Made by a program: the position numbers and the translations under genes. A DNA stretch of 64,000 nt from Kordiimonadaceae bacterium (GTDB lineage: Bacteria; Pseudomonadota; Alphaproteobacteria; Sphingomonadales; Emcibacteraceae). How positions within the stretch are numbered: the stretch's first letter is position 1; every line of letters starts with the position of its first letter. The DNA is taken from NCBI GenBank assembly GCA_024236295.1, contig JACKKT010000003.1, forward strand, positions 1-64,000, given 5' to 3'. The notes below the pieces were generated by a model. That model was given only the letters and a program-made list of their open reading frames with translations. It searched no databases and was not told the DNA's origin. Shown here in pieces: positions 39,261 to 48,870 of the stretch.

Positions 39261-39575
39261 TTATGCCTCAAGACTCCTGGCAAGCTCCTCAATCCTGAGG
39301 ACGGCTTTACCCATAGCGACATCCATTCGTTTTACTTCTGCCTCTGCTTCGGCGTTGCTTGGAAGCTCCCCATCGTTAATTTCCTGCATTTCATCAGCTA
39401 TGATAATAGCTGTCATCAACAGCAGTCTCAAATCACCAACAGGCCCCATCCGTTCAACAAGACTAGCTGCACGCTTATCAATATATTCTGCAAGCATTCT
39501 AAGCCGCTCTTCGCCGCCGTCCTGACAGGCAAGATGATGTTCCTGATTATTAAATCTCACTGTAACCTGTCCCAT
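39261..39575 (-). CDS. zapA: Cell division protein ZapA
   Basis: Small FtsZ-ring stabiliser. The 104-residue protein has the ZapA N-terminal beta hairpin (VTVRFNNQEHHLACQDGGEERL) and a long C-terminal helix containing LRLLLMTAIIIADEM. It is 13 bases downstream of the coiled-coil gene, with which it forms an operon. Its stop codon is directly adjacent to that of the convergent glycosyltransferase. Confidence 0.9.
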   Translation of the reverse strand: MGQVTVRFNNQEHHLACQDGGEERLRMLAEYIDKRAASLVERMGPVGDLRLLLMTAIIIADEMQEINDGELPSNAEAEAEVKRMDVAMGKAVLRIEELARSLEA

Positions 39576-39588
39576 AATCCTGTCCTTT

Positions 39589-39906
39589 TTACTGAGTATT
39601 CTGCTCGGCTATCAGACTGTCAAGTTGCCTGATCATGATACCGATTTCCTGCTGAGCCGAATCGCCCGCTTTTTCAAGTTTCTCCAGACGCTCCTCAAGT
39701 TTCTCAACATTATCTCTCGCCACTTCAAGTTCTCTTGACAATGCCCGGTTTTCCTTTTCCAGCTGATTTATGAAATCGGCCTGTTCACTTGACCCTGACT
39801 TGAATTTTGCCTGTTTTGATAAAATGGCCCGCTCTAACCTTGCAAGCACTTCTTCAAGTGCCATTACTGTTTTATCTGCGGATAGCCTTTTTTCCTTCTC
39901 AACCAT
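39589..39906 (-). CDS. DUF4164-like coiled-coil protein
   Basis: A 105-residue, almost fully helical, charged protein with heptad patterns over most of its length (LARLERAI..KQAKFKSG, QLEKENRALSRELEVARDNV). It resembles the DUF4164 family that accompanies zapA in alphaproteobacteria. A role in division alongside ZapA, comparable to the coiled-coil ZapB, is only a guess. AGGAG five bases before the ATG at 39906 fixes the start; a TTG at 39930 is rejected. Confidence 0.82.
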   Translation of the reverse strand: MVEKEKRLSADKTVMALEEVLARLERAILSKQAKFKSGSSEQADFINQLEKENRALSRELEVARDNVEKLEERLEKLEKAGDSAQQEIGIMIRQLDSLIAEQNTQ

Positions 39907-40177
39907 TTTAACTCCTGACAAATTTTCCAAACATGAACCGTGAGACTAGCAATATTTTACCAAAAAAATCCACCAAAAAGCTGAAGAAATTTAAAAACCG
40001 CAAAAAAAAGTAAAAACTTGGCATAAAAACAGCAGTTTTTCGCATAACAATATTGACCCTGCGGCCCAGAAAGTCCATTGTGCGCTTGGTAATTATCGGG
40101 TGGGAATTGTTATGTTATTACTCTGACAAAAATCAGGGTTTGTTTAATTTAAAATTATAAGGTTTTGTTCTATTAAA
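39907..40177. other. Intergenic region between the coiled-coil gene and tkt
   Basis: About 270 bases between divergent genes. The left part is A-rich on the plus strand and contains a possible 26-codon lysine-rich frame (39933-40013). The middle has a short AAAAAC/GTTTTT inverted repeat. TTGACC at about 40053 could be a -35 element for tkt, but no good -10 follows at normal spacing. Promoters for both genes are expected here. Confidence 0.4.
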
Positions 40178-42151
40178 ATGACAGCGTCAACAAAGGAAAT
40201 GGCAAACGCAATACGTGCCCTCAGCATGGATGCGGTTCAGGCAGCAAAATCCGGTCATCCGGGTATGCCGATGGGAATGGCCGATGCGGCCACAGTACTT
40301 TTCAGCAAACATTTGAAATTTGATCCAGACTGGCCAGAATGGCCTGATCGGGACCGCTTTATCCTTTCCGCCGGTCACGGATCTATGCTGCTTTATTCAC
40401 TTTTATATCTGGCCGGATATAAAAGCCCGACGATTGATGATATTAAAAACTTTCGCCAACTTCATCATCCCTGTGCCGGTCATCCTGAATATGGCGAAAT
40501 TCCGGGCATTGAAATGACAACTGGTCCGCTTGGTCAGGGGATCGCAACATCTGTCGGATTTGCGATTGCCGAAAAATTAAGCGCCAGCAGGATGGGAAAC
40601 ATCATTGATCATCATACCTATGTTATTGCCGGTGACGGCTGCCTGATGGAAGGGGTTTCCCATGAAGCCATCTCCCTTGCCGGCCATTTGAAGCTTGGTA
40701 AACTTATCGTGCTTTGGGATGATAACAGCATTTGTATTGATGGCCCCACCGATATGACGGTTTCCGATAATCAGAGAAAACGCTTTGAAGCATCTGGCTG
40801 GCACACACTTGCTGTTGATGGCCATGATCAGGGCGCTGTTGATGCTGCCATTGAAGCTGCAAAGAAGGATGACCGTCCGTCTTTGATCGCCTGCAAAACG
40901 ATTATCGGGTACGGTGCTCCGAATAAAGCCGGAACCTCGGCAACGCATGGTGCACCACTTGGCGATGATGAAATTGCCGCCGCACGCGAATTCCTTGGTT
41001 GGCCCTATCCACCTTTTGAGGTGCCTGACCACATTCTTTCCGCCTGGAGAGAAGCAGGAGCAAGAAGCAAAAATATAGCTTCCGCCTGGAAAGAAAGATT
41101 TGCATCATTGGATAGTAATGTCAAAGCCGATTTTAATCGCCGCCTGAACAAAGATCTGCCGGATGAACTTGTTCCGGCAATCAATCTTTTCAAGAAAAAT
41201 CTGGCTGAAAACCCTGTTGGCCCGGCCACCCGCATTGCTTCACAAATGGCGCTTGAAGTCATTAACCCGATTCTGAAGGAAACAATTGGTGGATCGGCTG
41301 ATCTTACAGGATCAAACATGACACTGACCAAAAACTTGAGTCCGATTACAGAAAATGATTTCTCAGGGCGTTATATGTATTATGGTGTACGTGAGTTTGG
41401 CATGGCCGCCGCGATGAATGGGCTGGCGCTTCACGGTGAATATGTACCCTACGGCGGAACATTTCTGGTCTTTACCGATTATTGCCGCCCGGCAATAAGG
41501 CTAAGTGCCCTAATGAAACAACGGGTTATTTATGTAATGTCCCATGACAGCATTGGCCTTGGCGAAGACGGTCCAACCCATCAGCCGATCGAACACCTGG
41601 CCTCTCTCCGCGCAATGCCGGATGTTAATGTATTTCGCCCCTGCGATGCAATTGAAACGGCTGAATGCTGGCTTGCTGCGCTGGAAGATAAAGATAAACC
41701 ATCTATCCTAGTTCTTACCCGTCAGGGATTAAAGCAGGCACGACTTGAGCATACAGATGAGAATTTATCGGCAAAAGGTGGTTATATCATTAGTAAAGAA
41801 AGTGGTGATGCTGACGTCGTTATCATTGCCACTGGTTCGGAAGTAGAAATTGCCATTGAAGCGCAGAAGGACCTTGAAGCTGGTGGTATCCCAACCCGCG
41901 TGGTTTCGATGCCATCGACAGAAAAGTTTGACGTGCAGGAAAAAAGCTATCAAAACAGTGTAATGGGCAATGCAAAAGTATACGCATCCATAGAAGCAGG
42001 TGCAACTTACGGATGGGATAAATATGTAGGACGTGATGGTGTTAAAATTGGCATTGATCAGTTTGGCGCATCGGCCCCTGCAAAAGACTTATATAAATAT
42101 TTTGGTGTGACAAAAGACAACCTGGTCGCATCAATAAAAGAAAAATTATAA
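40178..42151 (+). CDS. tkt: Transketolase
   Basis: ThDP-dependent enzyme of the pentose phosphate pathway that moves two-carbon units between sugar phosphates. The 657-residue protein has the N-terminal motif SGHPGMPMGMAD, the ThDP/Mg motif GDGCLMEGVS near 151-160, the pyrimidine-domain signature DSIGLGEDGPTHQPIEHL, and a C-terminal domain. It is the first gene of tkt-gap-pgk, a common alphaproteobacterial cluster for central carbon metabolism, with 22 bases to gap. Confidence 0.97.
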   Translation: MTASTKEMANAIRALSMDAVQAAKSGHPGMPMGMADAATVLFSKHLKFDPDWPEWPDRDRFILSAGHGSMLLYSLLYLAGYKSPTIDDIKNFRQLHHPCAGHPEYGEIPGIEMTTGPLGQGIATSVGFAIAEKLSASRMGNIIDHHTYVIAGDGCLMEGVSHEAISLAGHLKLGKLIVLWDDNSICIDGPTDMTVSDNQRKRFEASGWHTLAVDGHDQGAVDAAIEAAKKDDRPSLIACKTIIGYGAPNKAGTSATHGAPLGDDEIAAAREFLGWPYPPFEVPDHILSAWREAGARSKNIASAWKERFASLDSNVKADFNRRLNKDLPDELVPAINLFKKNLAENPVGPATRIASQMALEVINPILKETIGGSADLTGSNMTLTKNLSPITENDFSGRYMYYGVREFGMAAAMNGLALHGEYVPYGGTFLVFTDYCRPAIRLSALMKQRVIYVMSHDSIGLGEDGPTHQPIEHLASLRAMPDVNVFRPCDAIETAECWLAALEDKDKPSILVLTRQGLKQARLEHTDENLSAKGGYIISKESGDADVVIIATGSEVEIAIEAQKDLEAGGIPTRVVSMPSTEKFDVQEKSYQNSVMGNAKVYASIEAGATYGWDKYVGRDGVKIGIDQFGASAPAKDLYKYFGVTKDNLVASIKEKL

Positions 42152-42173
42152 ATAATAAACTGGAGAAAATATT

Positions 42174-43181
42174 ATGGCAATTCGTGTCGCAATTAACGGT
42201 TTTGGTCGTATTGGCCGCTTGGCCCTTCGCGGTATATATGAAAGTGGCCGCAAAGATATAAAAGTGGTCGGCATTAACGATCTTGGTGACGTGGAAATGA
42301 ACGCCTATTTGTTGAAACGGGACAGTGTCCATGGATCGTTCCCGTTTAATGTAAGTGTCGATGGAAATAATATCATCATTGGCGAGGATAAAATTGCGGT
42401 ATCCGCTGAGCGCAATCCTGCTGACCTCCCGTGGGGTGCGCTTGATGTTGATGTCGTATATGAATGTACAGGTATTTTTACTTCACAGGAAAAAGCATCC
42501 GCCCATATTACTGCAGGCGCAAAAAAAGTTCTGATTTCTGCCCCGGCAACCGGTGTTAGCAAAACAATCGTATATGGCGTAAACCATAACACTCTTGAGG
42601 CTGGCGATACTATTGTTTCCAACGCGTCATGCACTACAAACTGTCTTGCTCCGGTTGCACAGGTTTTAAATGAAGCAGTCGGCATGGAAAAAGGTATTAT
42701 GACCACTGTGCATGCTTATACTGGGGATCAGAGAATTCTTGATACGCTGCATAAAGACCCAAGACGTGCCCGTGCCTGCGCACTTAGCATGATCCCAACT
42801 TCAACCGGTGCCGCACGTGCAGTTGGTCTTGTTCTTCCTGAACTTGCCGGAAAGCTTGATGGTACTTCTGTTCGTGTGCCAACACCAAATGTTTCCATGG
42901 TTGATCTGACATTCATTTCCAAAAGGGATACAACAGCGGAAGAGATTAATGCCGCCATTAAGGAAGCCGCCAATGGAAGGCTTAAAAATATTCTGGCCTA
43001 TATTGATGAACCAGTTGTTTCAATTGATCTTAACCATGACGCCCACAGCTCAAGCTTTGACGCATCACAAACATCAGTGATGGGTGGAAATCTTGTTCGA
43101 ATTCTGACCTGGTATGACAATGAATGGGGATTTGCCAATCGTATGTCTGATACTGCAAAAGTACTTCACGAAGTCGGCTGA
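42174..43181 (+). CDS. gap: Glyceraldehyde-3-phosphate dehydrogenase, type I
   Basis: Converts glyceraldehyde-3-phosphate to 1,3-bisphosphoglycerate (or the reverse in gluconeogenesis). The 335-residue protein has the Rossmann start [15 protein letters not shown], Asp36 after the second strand favouring NAD, the catalytic Cys153 in SNASCTTNC, and [12 protein letters not shown] near the end. Its TGA overlaps the pgk ATG by one base (TGATG), so expression is coupled. Confidence 0.97.
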   Translation: MAIRVAINGFGRIGRLALRGIYESGRKDIKVVGINDLGDVEMNAYLLKRDSVHGSFPFNVSVDGNNIIIGEDKIAVSAERNPADLPWGALDVDVVYECTGIFTSQEKASAHITAGAKKVLISAPATGVSKTIVYGVNHNTLEAGDTIVSNASCTTNCLAPVAQVLNEAVGMEKGIMTTVHAYTGDQRILDTLHKDPRRARACALSMIPTSTGAARAVGLVLPELAGKLDGTSVRVPTPNVSMVDLTFISKRDTTAEEINAAIKEAANGRLKNILAYIDEPVVSIDLNHDAHSSSFDASQTSVMGGNLVRILTWYDNEWGFANRMSDTAKVLHEVG

Positions 43182-44410
43182 TGGCACGCTTCAGAAATAT
43201 AGAAAGCCTGGGCCCGCTTGAAGGAACGCGGGTCCTGCTTCGGGCCGATCTTAATGTACCAATGACGGTAAATGAAGATGGCGAGCGTGTTGTCACCGAC
43301 AACACACGAATTTTATCTGTGGCCCCGACCATAAAGGCCCTTTCCGATCAGGGCGCAAGGGTTATAATCCTTTCACATTTTGGCCGGCCGCAAGGGGTAA
43401 GAAATCCTGAAATGTCGCTGGAGCCTCTTGGGCAACCGCTGGCTAATATTTTAAGACTTCCTGTTTCCTATGTTGATGACTGCATTGGTGAAGAAGTTGT
43501 GGCAATCACCGAAGCTATGGAAGATGGGGCAGTACTTCTTCTTGAAAATGTGCGTTTTTATAAAGAAGAAACAAAAAATGATCCGGACTTTGCTGAGCAG
43601 CTAGCGAAAAATGCAGATTTCTTTGTAAATGATGCTTTTTCATGTTGTCATCGTGCCCACGCCTCTACTGTTGGTGTTGCCGAGATATTGCCAAGCGCTG
43701 CCGGACTTGCTCTTGAGAAAGAACTTGATGCACTCGAAAAGGCGCTAGGCTCGCCAAAGCATCCCGTCGCCGCACTGGTTGGTGGGGCCAAAGTTTCAAC
43801 CAAACTTGATGTGCTTACTCATCTGGTTGAAAAAGTTGACCACCTTATTATCGGCGGAGGCATGGCAAATACATTCCTTGCTGCTCAGGGCATTGATGTT
43901 GGTTCTTCCCTCTGTGAACATGAGTTGTCCGGTACTGTTGTCTCAATCCTGGAAAATGCGACTTTAAATGACTGTAAAGTACATCTTCCGACTGATGTGG
44001 TCGTTGCAAAAGAATTTGCCGCAAACACCGCTAACAGGACAACCAATATCAATGACGTTCAAAGTGATGAAATGATCCTTGATGTCGGCCCGGAAACAGT
44101 AAATGCCATTTCCGCTGATCTGGAAGGCTGCAAGACACTGATCTGGAATGGGCCGATGGGTGCATTTGAAATTGAACCTTTCGATTGCGCAACAGTTGCT
44201 CTTGCTGTTAAGGCAGCCGACCTTACAGAAAACGGTCAACTCATTTCTGTTGCCGGAGGTGGTGATACTGTCGCCGCTTTAAACCATGCCGGCGTTGCTG
44301 CTAAATTTACTCATGTTTCTACAGCGGGTGGTGCTTTCCTTGAATGGATGGAGGGCAAGGATCTTCCGGGCGTAAATGTTCTGCTGGCAAATAGGCGACT
44401 TAGTTTATAA
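43181..44410 (+). CDS. pgk: Phosphoglycerate kinase
   Basis: Transfers phosphate between 1,3-bisphosphoglycerate and ADP. The 409-residue protein has the N-terminal substrate motif VLLRADLNVPM, LLENVRFYKEE, the ADP-site GGAKVSTKLDVL and the C-terminal SVAGGGDTVAAL..STAGGAFLEWMEG. It ends the tkt-gap-pgk operon, followed by a hairpin and T-run. Confidence 0.97.
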   Translation: MARFRNIESLGPLEGTRVLLRADLNVPMTVNEDGERVVTDNTRILSVAPTIKALSDQGARVIILSHFGRPQGVRNPEMSLEPLGQPLANILRLPVSYVDDCIGEEVVAITEAMEDGAVLLLENVRFYKEETKNDPDFAEQLAKNADFFVNDAFSCCHRAHASTVGVAEILPSAAGLALEKELDALEKALGSPKHPVAALVGGAKVSTKLDVLTHLVEKVDHLIIGGGMANTFLAAQGIDVGSSLCEHELSGTVVSILENATLNDCKVHLPTDVVVAKEFAANTANRTTNINDVQSDEMILDVGPETVNAISADLEGCKTLIWNGPMGAFEIEPFDCATVALAVKAADLTENGQLISVAGGGDTVAALNHAGVAAKFTHVSTAGGAFLEWMEGKDLPGVNVLLANRRLSL

Positions 44411-44431
44411 GTAAATTTAGAATTCTTTACA

Positions 44432-44470
44432 GAATGCAGGTCAGATATAGTGATCTGCATTCGCCTTTTT
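44432..44470 (+). terminator. Terminator after pgk
   Basis: GAATGCAG (44432-44439) pairs with CTGCATTC (44455-44462), followed by GCCTTTTT. Confidence 0.78.
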
Positions 44471-44479
44471 CAAGGTCAT

Positions 44480-44507
44480 TTGATTAAAATGTAATTTTTG
44501 TTATAGT
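44480..44507 (+). promoter_or_regulatory. Predicted promoter of the micro-lipopeptide gene
   Basis: TTGATT (44480-44485), a 16-base spacer and TATAGT (44502-44507) give a start near 44514, about 32 bases before the ATG. Confidence 0.65.
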
Positions 44508-44545
44508 TTAGCACTTATTCAAAAATCAACAAAGGAGGAGGTAAA

Positions 44546-44617
44546 ATGTATAGATTAATTATAGCCATGACATTCATAGTACTATCACTTTCAGCATGTG
44601 AAACATTGGGGATATAG
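44546..44617 (+). CDS. 23-residue entericidin-like lipopeptide
   Basis: A very short frame, MYRLIIAMTFIVLSLSACETLGI, rewritten here in two parts: the hydrophobic signal MYRLIIAMTFIVLSL and the lipobox end SACETLGI. It is preceded by a near-perfect AAGGAGGAGG ribosome site, a predicted promoter and followed by a strong terminator. Lipobox LSAC predicts signal peptidase II cleavage, leaving a lipidated hexapeptide CETLGI. Entericidins have the same start and a Cys-x-Thr sequence, but go on for another 15-25 residues. The cell location would be the periplasmic face of a membrane. No function is claimed. Confidence 0.62.
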   Translation: MYRLIIAMTFIVLSLSACETLGI

Positions 44618-44640
44618 GGAATTAAGTCCTGAATAATTAA

Positions 44641-44670
44641 AAAGCCGGACAGATTTGTCCGGCTTTTTCT
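44641..44670. terminator. Bidirectional terminator between micro-lipopeptide and M28 peptidase
   Basis: AAAGCCGGACA (44641-44651) and TGTCCGGCTTT (44656-44666) form an 11-pair stem with a GATT loop, with an A-run before and a T-run after. It can stop transcription from both sides. Confidence 0.9.
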
Positions 44671-44687
44671 GTCATTTGGTGACTTGG

Positions 44688-46952
44688 TTACTTCATAACC
44701 TTTGTTGCAGTATCCAGCTGATCGCAATAAGCATTTAGTACCTCAGCCAGTTTAGCCATCTGTTCCTGGGTTTCGTCCCATTTATACTCCTCGATACCTT
44801 CCCGGACACCGGGAAGTGTTTTTACGCCATAACCAGTATAATATCCTGGTGCATATATATGATGACGGTACCATGGTCGACGAGGTAACCCTTCTGGCCG
44901 GGTAAGTCTGGCTTCAATCTGATACATCAGTTTATCAAGTTTATTGACGTCACCTTTGCTCAATTTATATCCACCTTCTGACATTGCCTTATAGGCTTCA
45001 TCAAATGCTTTGGAAGATAATTTTAGGCGTTCAACGGCATTTTGCATTGGTGACAGATTAATATAGGGCACTTCCTCTTTCAGTTCGGGCACTACATATC
45101 CTTCACGAATATTGGCCGCGGCTTTATAATGACCTCCTTTTACCAGCATATTATGGCGTTCAATGTCTTTGCGGGTTTTTTCCATAGCCGAAACCATTTC
45201 ATCGGCATATTCGGAAACGGTGCGAGCCATATTGCCAAATTCAAAGGGCAACACATCGGCATTGGCAAGTCTGGTAACTACACGGCCGGTAACTTCGCCA
45301 AGGGCACCTGTATAATAAAGACCGGGGTCGCGGAATTTGGTATAATAATGGTAACTGTCATAATTTGTATGGTATGAGCCACCATCAAATTCACCCCCAA
45401 ACCCAATATTCATTGATGCTATTCCAAGATGCTGGAAAAAACCTGAATAGTCAGATCCTGACCCAAGAGCACTTAGGTAATAGTGGCTGGATTTTTCAGC
45501 ACGGGACCGGGTAACCGGATTCGAAGACATTAGATTTTTTGATTGCACTCTTTCTGCCGCCGTCATGCCCTGAATAGGATCTTTTACTGCATGGGCTATC
45601 TGGTCAAAGAACGCTTCCAATGTATGGGAACCTCCTGCACCAAGAAATCCTGCGCCATTGCCATCTGTATTGATATAGGCAACTACTTTTTCAGAGATTT
45701 CCTTGGCATGCTGTTCAACCCATTCAACTGATCCCATAAGCCCTTGCTCTTCAGACCCCCACGTCGCAAAAACAATTGATCTTTTTGGCTTCCAACCAGT
45801 CTTTTTGGCATATTCTGCTAGAATGCGCGCTTCTTCCATTTCTACAACCAGGCCTGATATAGGATCTGCTGCACCATGCACCCAGGCATCATGATGGTTG
45901 CCACGCATAATCCACTGATCCGGGAATTCCGAGCCCTTCATTGTCGCGATAATGTCATATGTCGGAACAACATCCCAGTTAAATTCAAGTTTAAGATGGA
46001 GTTTCGCAGGCCCAGGACCCATATGATAGGTAATTGGCAATGCGCCACGCCAACGCGGCGGCGCAACCGGACCTTTTAGGGCTTTCAGAATCGGAAGAGC
46101 ATCGCTATATGAAATTGGTAACGTTGGAATGCCGACAAATATTTCCACATCCTTAAGGTCAATTCTTTTAGCTTTTTCAGTCGCCCCTACATTCGGAGTT
46201 AAAGGATCACCGGGTCGGGTGGGCAAATCCATGATTGAGCCGCGCTGAGCACCGGTAGGATGTTTCCAGGCACCTTCAGGATATGTATCCCCCTGACCAT
46301 AACCGTCATCTTCCGGGTCAGAGTATATTAGAGCTCCAATAGCACCGTACTCCTCAGCCATTTTTGGCTTGATGCCACGCCATGAACCGCCATATTTGGC
46401 GAGAATTATTTTTCCTTTTACATCAACGCCACGTCTTGCAAGGTCTTCATAATCCTCTCTCAGTCCCTGATTAACAAAAACCACTTCTGCTGTCACATCA
46501 CCATCTGGCGAAAAGGCATGATAAACTGGAAGACGGTCATCTTCATTTGAAGTTGGATCTTCCGGAACCGACACTTCTTTCAGAGAAGCTGTCCATTTTT
46601 CGGGTTCTACCAGCTCAACAACTCGAAGTTTAGGAGTAGGCATGAGAACATTATAGGTTTCGATTTTAGTATCATATCCCCATTCTTTATATTTGGCGGC
46701 TACAAATTCCGCGACTTCCTTATCAAAGGGCTGCCCTGTTGCATGCGGTCTGGATGTCATAAATTTCATCCAGTCATCCATATTCTGTTTATTGATACTT
46801 TTGTCCAGTTCCGTCTCAAGTGCATATTGCTTGTCGCTGTTTTCTTTCGTGAAACCTCGGATGGTTTCCGCTGCAGTTGCACTTGTGGCAGTCACCGCAA
46901 TTGCTGCTGATGCTTTAATTATATTAGCCAAAATGATTTTTTTCAGGCCCAC
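44688..46952 (-). CDS. Secreted M28-family metallopeptidase (glutamate carboxypeptidase II-like)
   Basis: A 754-residue exported enzyme resembling glutamate carboxypeptidase II / transferrin-receptor-like peptidases. It has a signal peptide ending near ATAAE, a protease-associated domain inserted within the catalytic domain (about 150-330), zinc ligands in GNHHDAWVHGAADP, GSEEQGLMG, YINTDGNG and GGSYHTNYDSYHY, and a C-terminal helical dimerisation domain. It probably degrades peptides in the periplasm or outside the cell. It is transcribed alone and ends at the bidirectional terminator beside the micro-lipopeptide gene. Confidence 0.93.
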   Translation of the reverse strand: MGLKKIILANIIKASAAIAVTATSATAAETIRGFTKENSDKQYALETELDKSINKQNMDDWMKFMTSRPHATGQPFDKEVAEFVAAKYKEWGYDTKIETYNVLMPTPKLRVVELVEPEKWTASLKEVSVPEDPTSNEDDRLPVYHAFSPDGDVTAEVVFVNQGLREDYEDLARRGVDVKGKIILAKYGGSWRGIKPKMAEEYGAIGALIYSDPEDDGYGQGDTYPEGAWKHPTGAQRGSIMDLPTRPGDPLTPNVGATEKAKRIDLKDVEIFVGIPTLPISYSDALPILKALKGPVAPPRWRGALPITYHMGPGPAKLHLKLEFNWDVVPTYDIIATMKGSEFPDQWIMRGNHHDAWVHGAADPISGLVVEMEEARILAEYAKKTGWKPKRSIVFATWGSEEQGLMGSVEWVEQHAKEISEKVVAYINTDGNGAGFLGAGGSHTLEAFFDQIAHAVKDPIQGMTAAERVQSKNLMSSNPVTRSRAEKSSHYYLSALGSGSDYSGFFQHLGIASMNIGFGGEFDGGSYHTNYDSYHYYTKFRDPGLYYTGALGEVTGRVVTRLANADVLPFEFGNMARTVSEYADEMVSAMEKTRKDIERHNMLVKGGHYKAAANIREGYVVPELKEEVPYINLSPMQNAVERLKLSSKAFDEAYKAMSEGGYKLSKGDVNKLDKLMYQIEARLTRPEGLPRRPWYRHHIYAPGYYTGYGVKTLPGVREGIEEYKWDETQEQMAKLAEVLNAYCDQLDTATKVMK

Positions 46953-47030
46953 TTCATTTCTCCCGTCTGAATTTATTTTAAAAAATCCTATGGTAATTAT
47001 CTTTTAAATGCAAGCAAAGCGCTCAAATAA

Positions 47031-47060
47031 AAAAGGCCCGGATATATTCCGGGCCTTTTT
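47031..47060. terminator. Terminator after degP (bidirectional)
   Basis: Perfect inverted repeat AAAAAGGCCCGGA / TCCGGGCCTTTTT with a short TATA-containing loop, directly downstream of the degP stop on the minus strand. T-runs exist on both strands. Confidence 0.92.
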
Positions 47061-47082
47061 CCAATAATTTAAGTACCAAAAG

Positions 47083-48558
47083 TTATTCTGGCTTGTCCAA
47101 TTTGACTGGAATATGGGCATATTGGCCACGACGGTAAATAGACAGGAGAACAGCTGACCGTCCAGCGTCACGTTGCTCTTCAATCTGCTTTTTCACATCT
47201 TCTACTGTTTTGACTTCCTGTTGGGTAACTTCCACAATCACGTCACCACGACGCAGCGATCGAAGCCCCTCCCTGCCTGAATCATAATCGACACTGGTGA
47301 TAAGAACTCCGTCAATATTATCTTCAATTTCAAGCTCTTCACGTGCCTTATCATCAAGATTGGTCAGACTTAGACCCAGTACTGTTTCTAGCTCTTTTTT
47401 GGCATCTTTCTGAGCTGCCTCATCTTTCACTGTCGTACCTTCATCAAGTTCGTCAACGGTGATTTTAAGAGTAATGTGTTTGCCTTTTCTAAGAACTACC
47501 ATATTTACAGTACTGCCAATTTTGGTATTAGCCACTTTGGTTGTCAAATCGCGGACTTCTTTAATTTTAGTGCCGTCAAATTCAACGATAATATCACCAA
47601 ACTGAACACCAGCTTTACTTGAAGGGCTGTCATCTTCGACGGTACTGACGATCGCTCCGGCTGCTTCATCCATACCCAGACTTTCAGCAATTTCTTTGGA
47701 AACCGGGCCTATGCGAACGCCGATACGACCACGTTTTGTCCGTCCAAATTCACGAAGCTGATCAATAACGACTTTTGCCTGTGTTGAAGGAATAGCAAAT
47801 CCGATACCAATGTTTCCACCTGTTTGTGAATAAATTGCTGTATTTATTCCAATCACTTCACCGTTCATATTGAACATTGGGCCACCGCTATTACCACGAT
47901 TGATTGAAGCATCAGTCTGAATATACTGATCGTAAGGGCCTGACTGTATATCACGGTTACGCGCAGAAATAATCCCGGCAGTAACTGTTCCACCTAAGCC
48001 AAAAGGCTCCCCAATCGCCAGGACCCAATCACCAACCCGGGATTTTTTATCATCTCCAAAAGTCACGAATGGCAGATCTTCATCTACGTCAATTTTTAGT
48101 ACGGCAAGATCAACTTTATCGTCCTTACCGATAAGTTCTGCTGTGAATTCTCTACCATCGTGCAGTTTTATTGAAATTTCATCTGCATCATCGATTACGT
48201 GATTATTCGTAACAATAATACCTTCTTTATCAATGATAAAGCCGGACCCAAGCGATCTTCTCTGTTGCATACGTGGGCGGCTGTTGCCACTGTCATCATC
48301 TTCCTGGTCGGGATTTTGGAATCTCTTAAAAAAATCTTCAAATGGGGATCCGGGTGGAAAATTATAGCCGTTACCTCTACCACCTCTATCAACACGAATA
48401 TTTTGTGTTGTATAAACATTGACTACAGCCGGGAGCAATTTCTCGGAAAGATCCGCAAAACTTTTTGGTGCTCCCTGAGCATTTGATAATGACGGAGCAA
48501 CAAACATATAAACCAATATGAAAAACGCTCCTGCTAATCGTTTACTAATATTCATCAT
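47083..48558 (-). CDS. degP: Periplasmic serine protease DegP/HtrA
   Basis: Envelope stress protease and chaperone. The 491-residue precursor has a signal peptide ending SNAQG, a trypsin-like domain with the triad His120 (TNNHVI), Asp150 (KVDLAVLKI) and Ser224 (RGNSGGPMF), and two PDZ domains (about 280-370 and 400-485). An LA-loop-like insertion lies at about 58-98 and is rich in G, P and D. It ends the hflK-hflC-DUF2065-degP group, a conserved alphaproteobacterial order linking inner-membrane and periplasmic quality control. Confidence 0.96.
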   Translation of the reverse strand: MMNISKRLAGAFFILVYMFVAPSLSNAQGAPKSFADLSEKLLPAVVNVYTTQNIRVDRGGRGNGYNFPPGSPFEDFFKRFQNPDQEDDDSGNSRPRMQQRRSLGSGFIIDKEGIIVTNNHVIDDADEISIKLHDGREFTAELIGKDDKVDLAVLKIDVDEDLPFVTFGDDKKSRVGDWVLAIGEPFGLGGTVTAGIISARNRDIQSGPYDQYIQTDASINRGNSGGPMFNMNGEVIGINTAIYSQTGGNIGIGFAIPSTQAKVVIDQLREFGRTKRGRIGVRIGPVSKEIAESLGMDEAAGAIVSTVEDDSPSSKAGVQFGDIIVEFDGTKIKEVRDLTTKVANTKIGSTVNMVVLRKGKHITLKITVDELDEGTTVKDEAAQKDAKKELETVLGLSLTNLDDKAREELEIEDNIDGVLITSVDYDSGREGLRSLRRGDVIVEVTQQEVKTVEDVKKQIEEQRDAGRSAVLLSIYRRGQYAHIPVKLDKPE

Positions 48559-48664
48559 TTTTTTCCTGATAGACCAAATTTAAATTTTATTGTTACTTAG
48601 TATCATATTATCCTCAAATATGACGAAATTACGGTAATATTACGGATTAGAACCTATAAAACTG

Positions 48665-48847
48665 TCATTTGAACATATATATAATGACCAAACCAATAAA
48701 GACAGCAACCAGACCCACTAATCTTATTGAATTTTCATCCTGTTCCAGCACCAGTTTTATCATTCTTTTCATTGATGCCGGAAAGAAAGCATAAATAAAG
48801 CCTTCAATTATAAATAACAGGCCAAGTGCAATTATAAATTCTGTCAT
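48665..48847 (-). CDS. DUF2065 small membrane protein
   Basis: A 60-residue protein with two membrane segments (about 3-20 and 40-57) separated by a basic loop with FFPASMKRMIK. It matches the DUF2065 family, which usually sits beside hflC. An inner-membrane helper of HflKC is plausible but undocumented. It is 23 bases downstream of hflC and about 107 bases upstream of the degP start. Confidence 0.85.
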   Translation of the reverse strand: MTEFIIALGLLFIIEGFIYAFFPASMKRMIKLVLEQDENSIRLVGLVAVFIGLVIIYMFK

Positions 48848-48870
48848 TTAAACTGCCGATTAATTATGGG

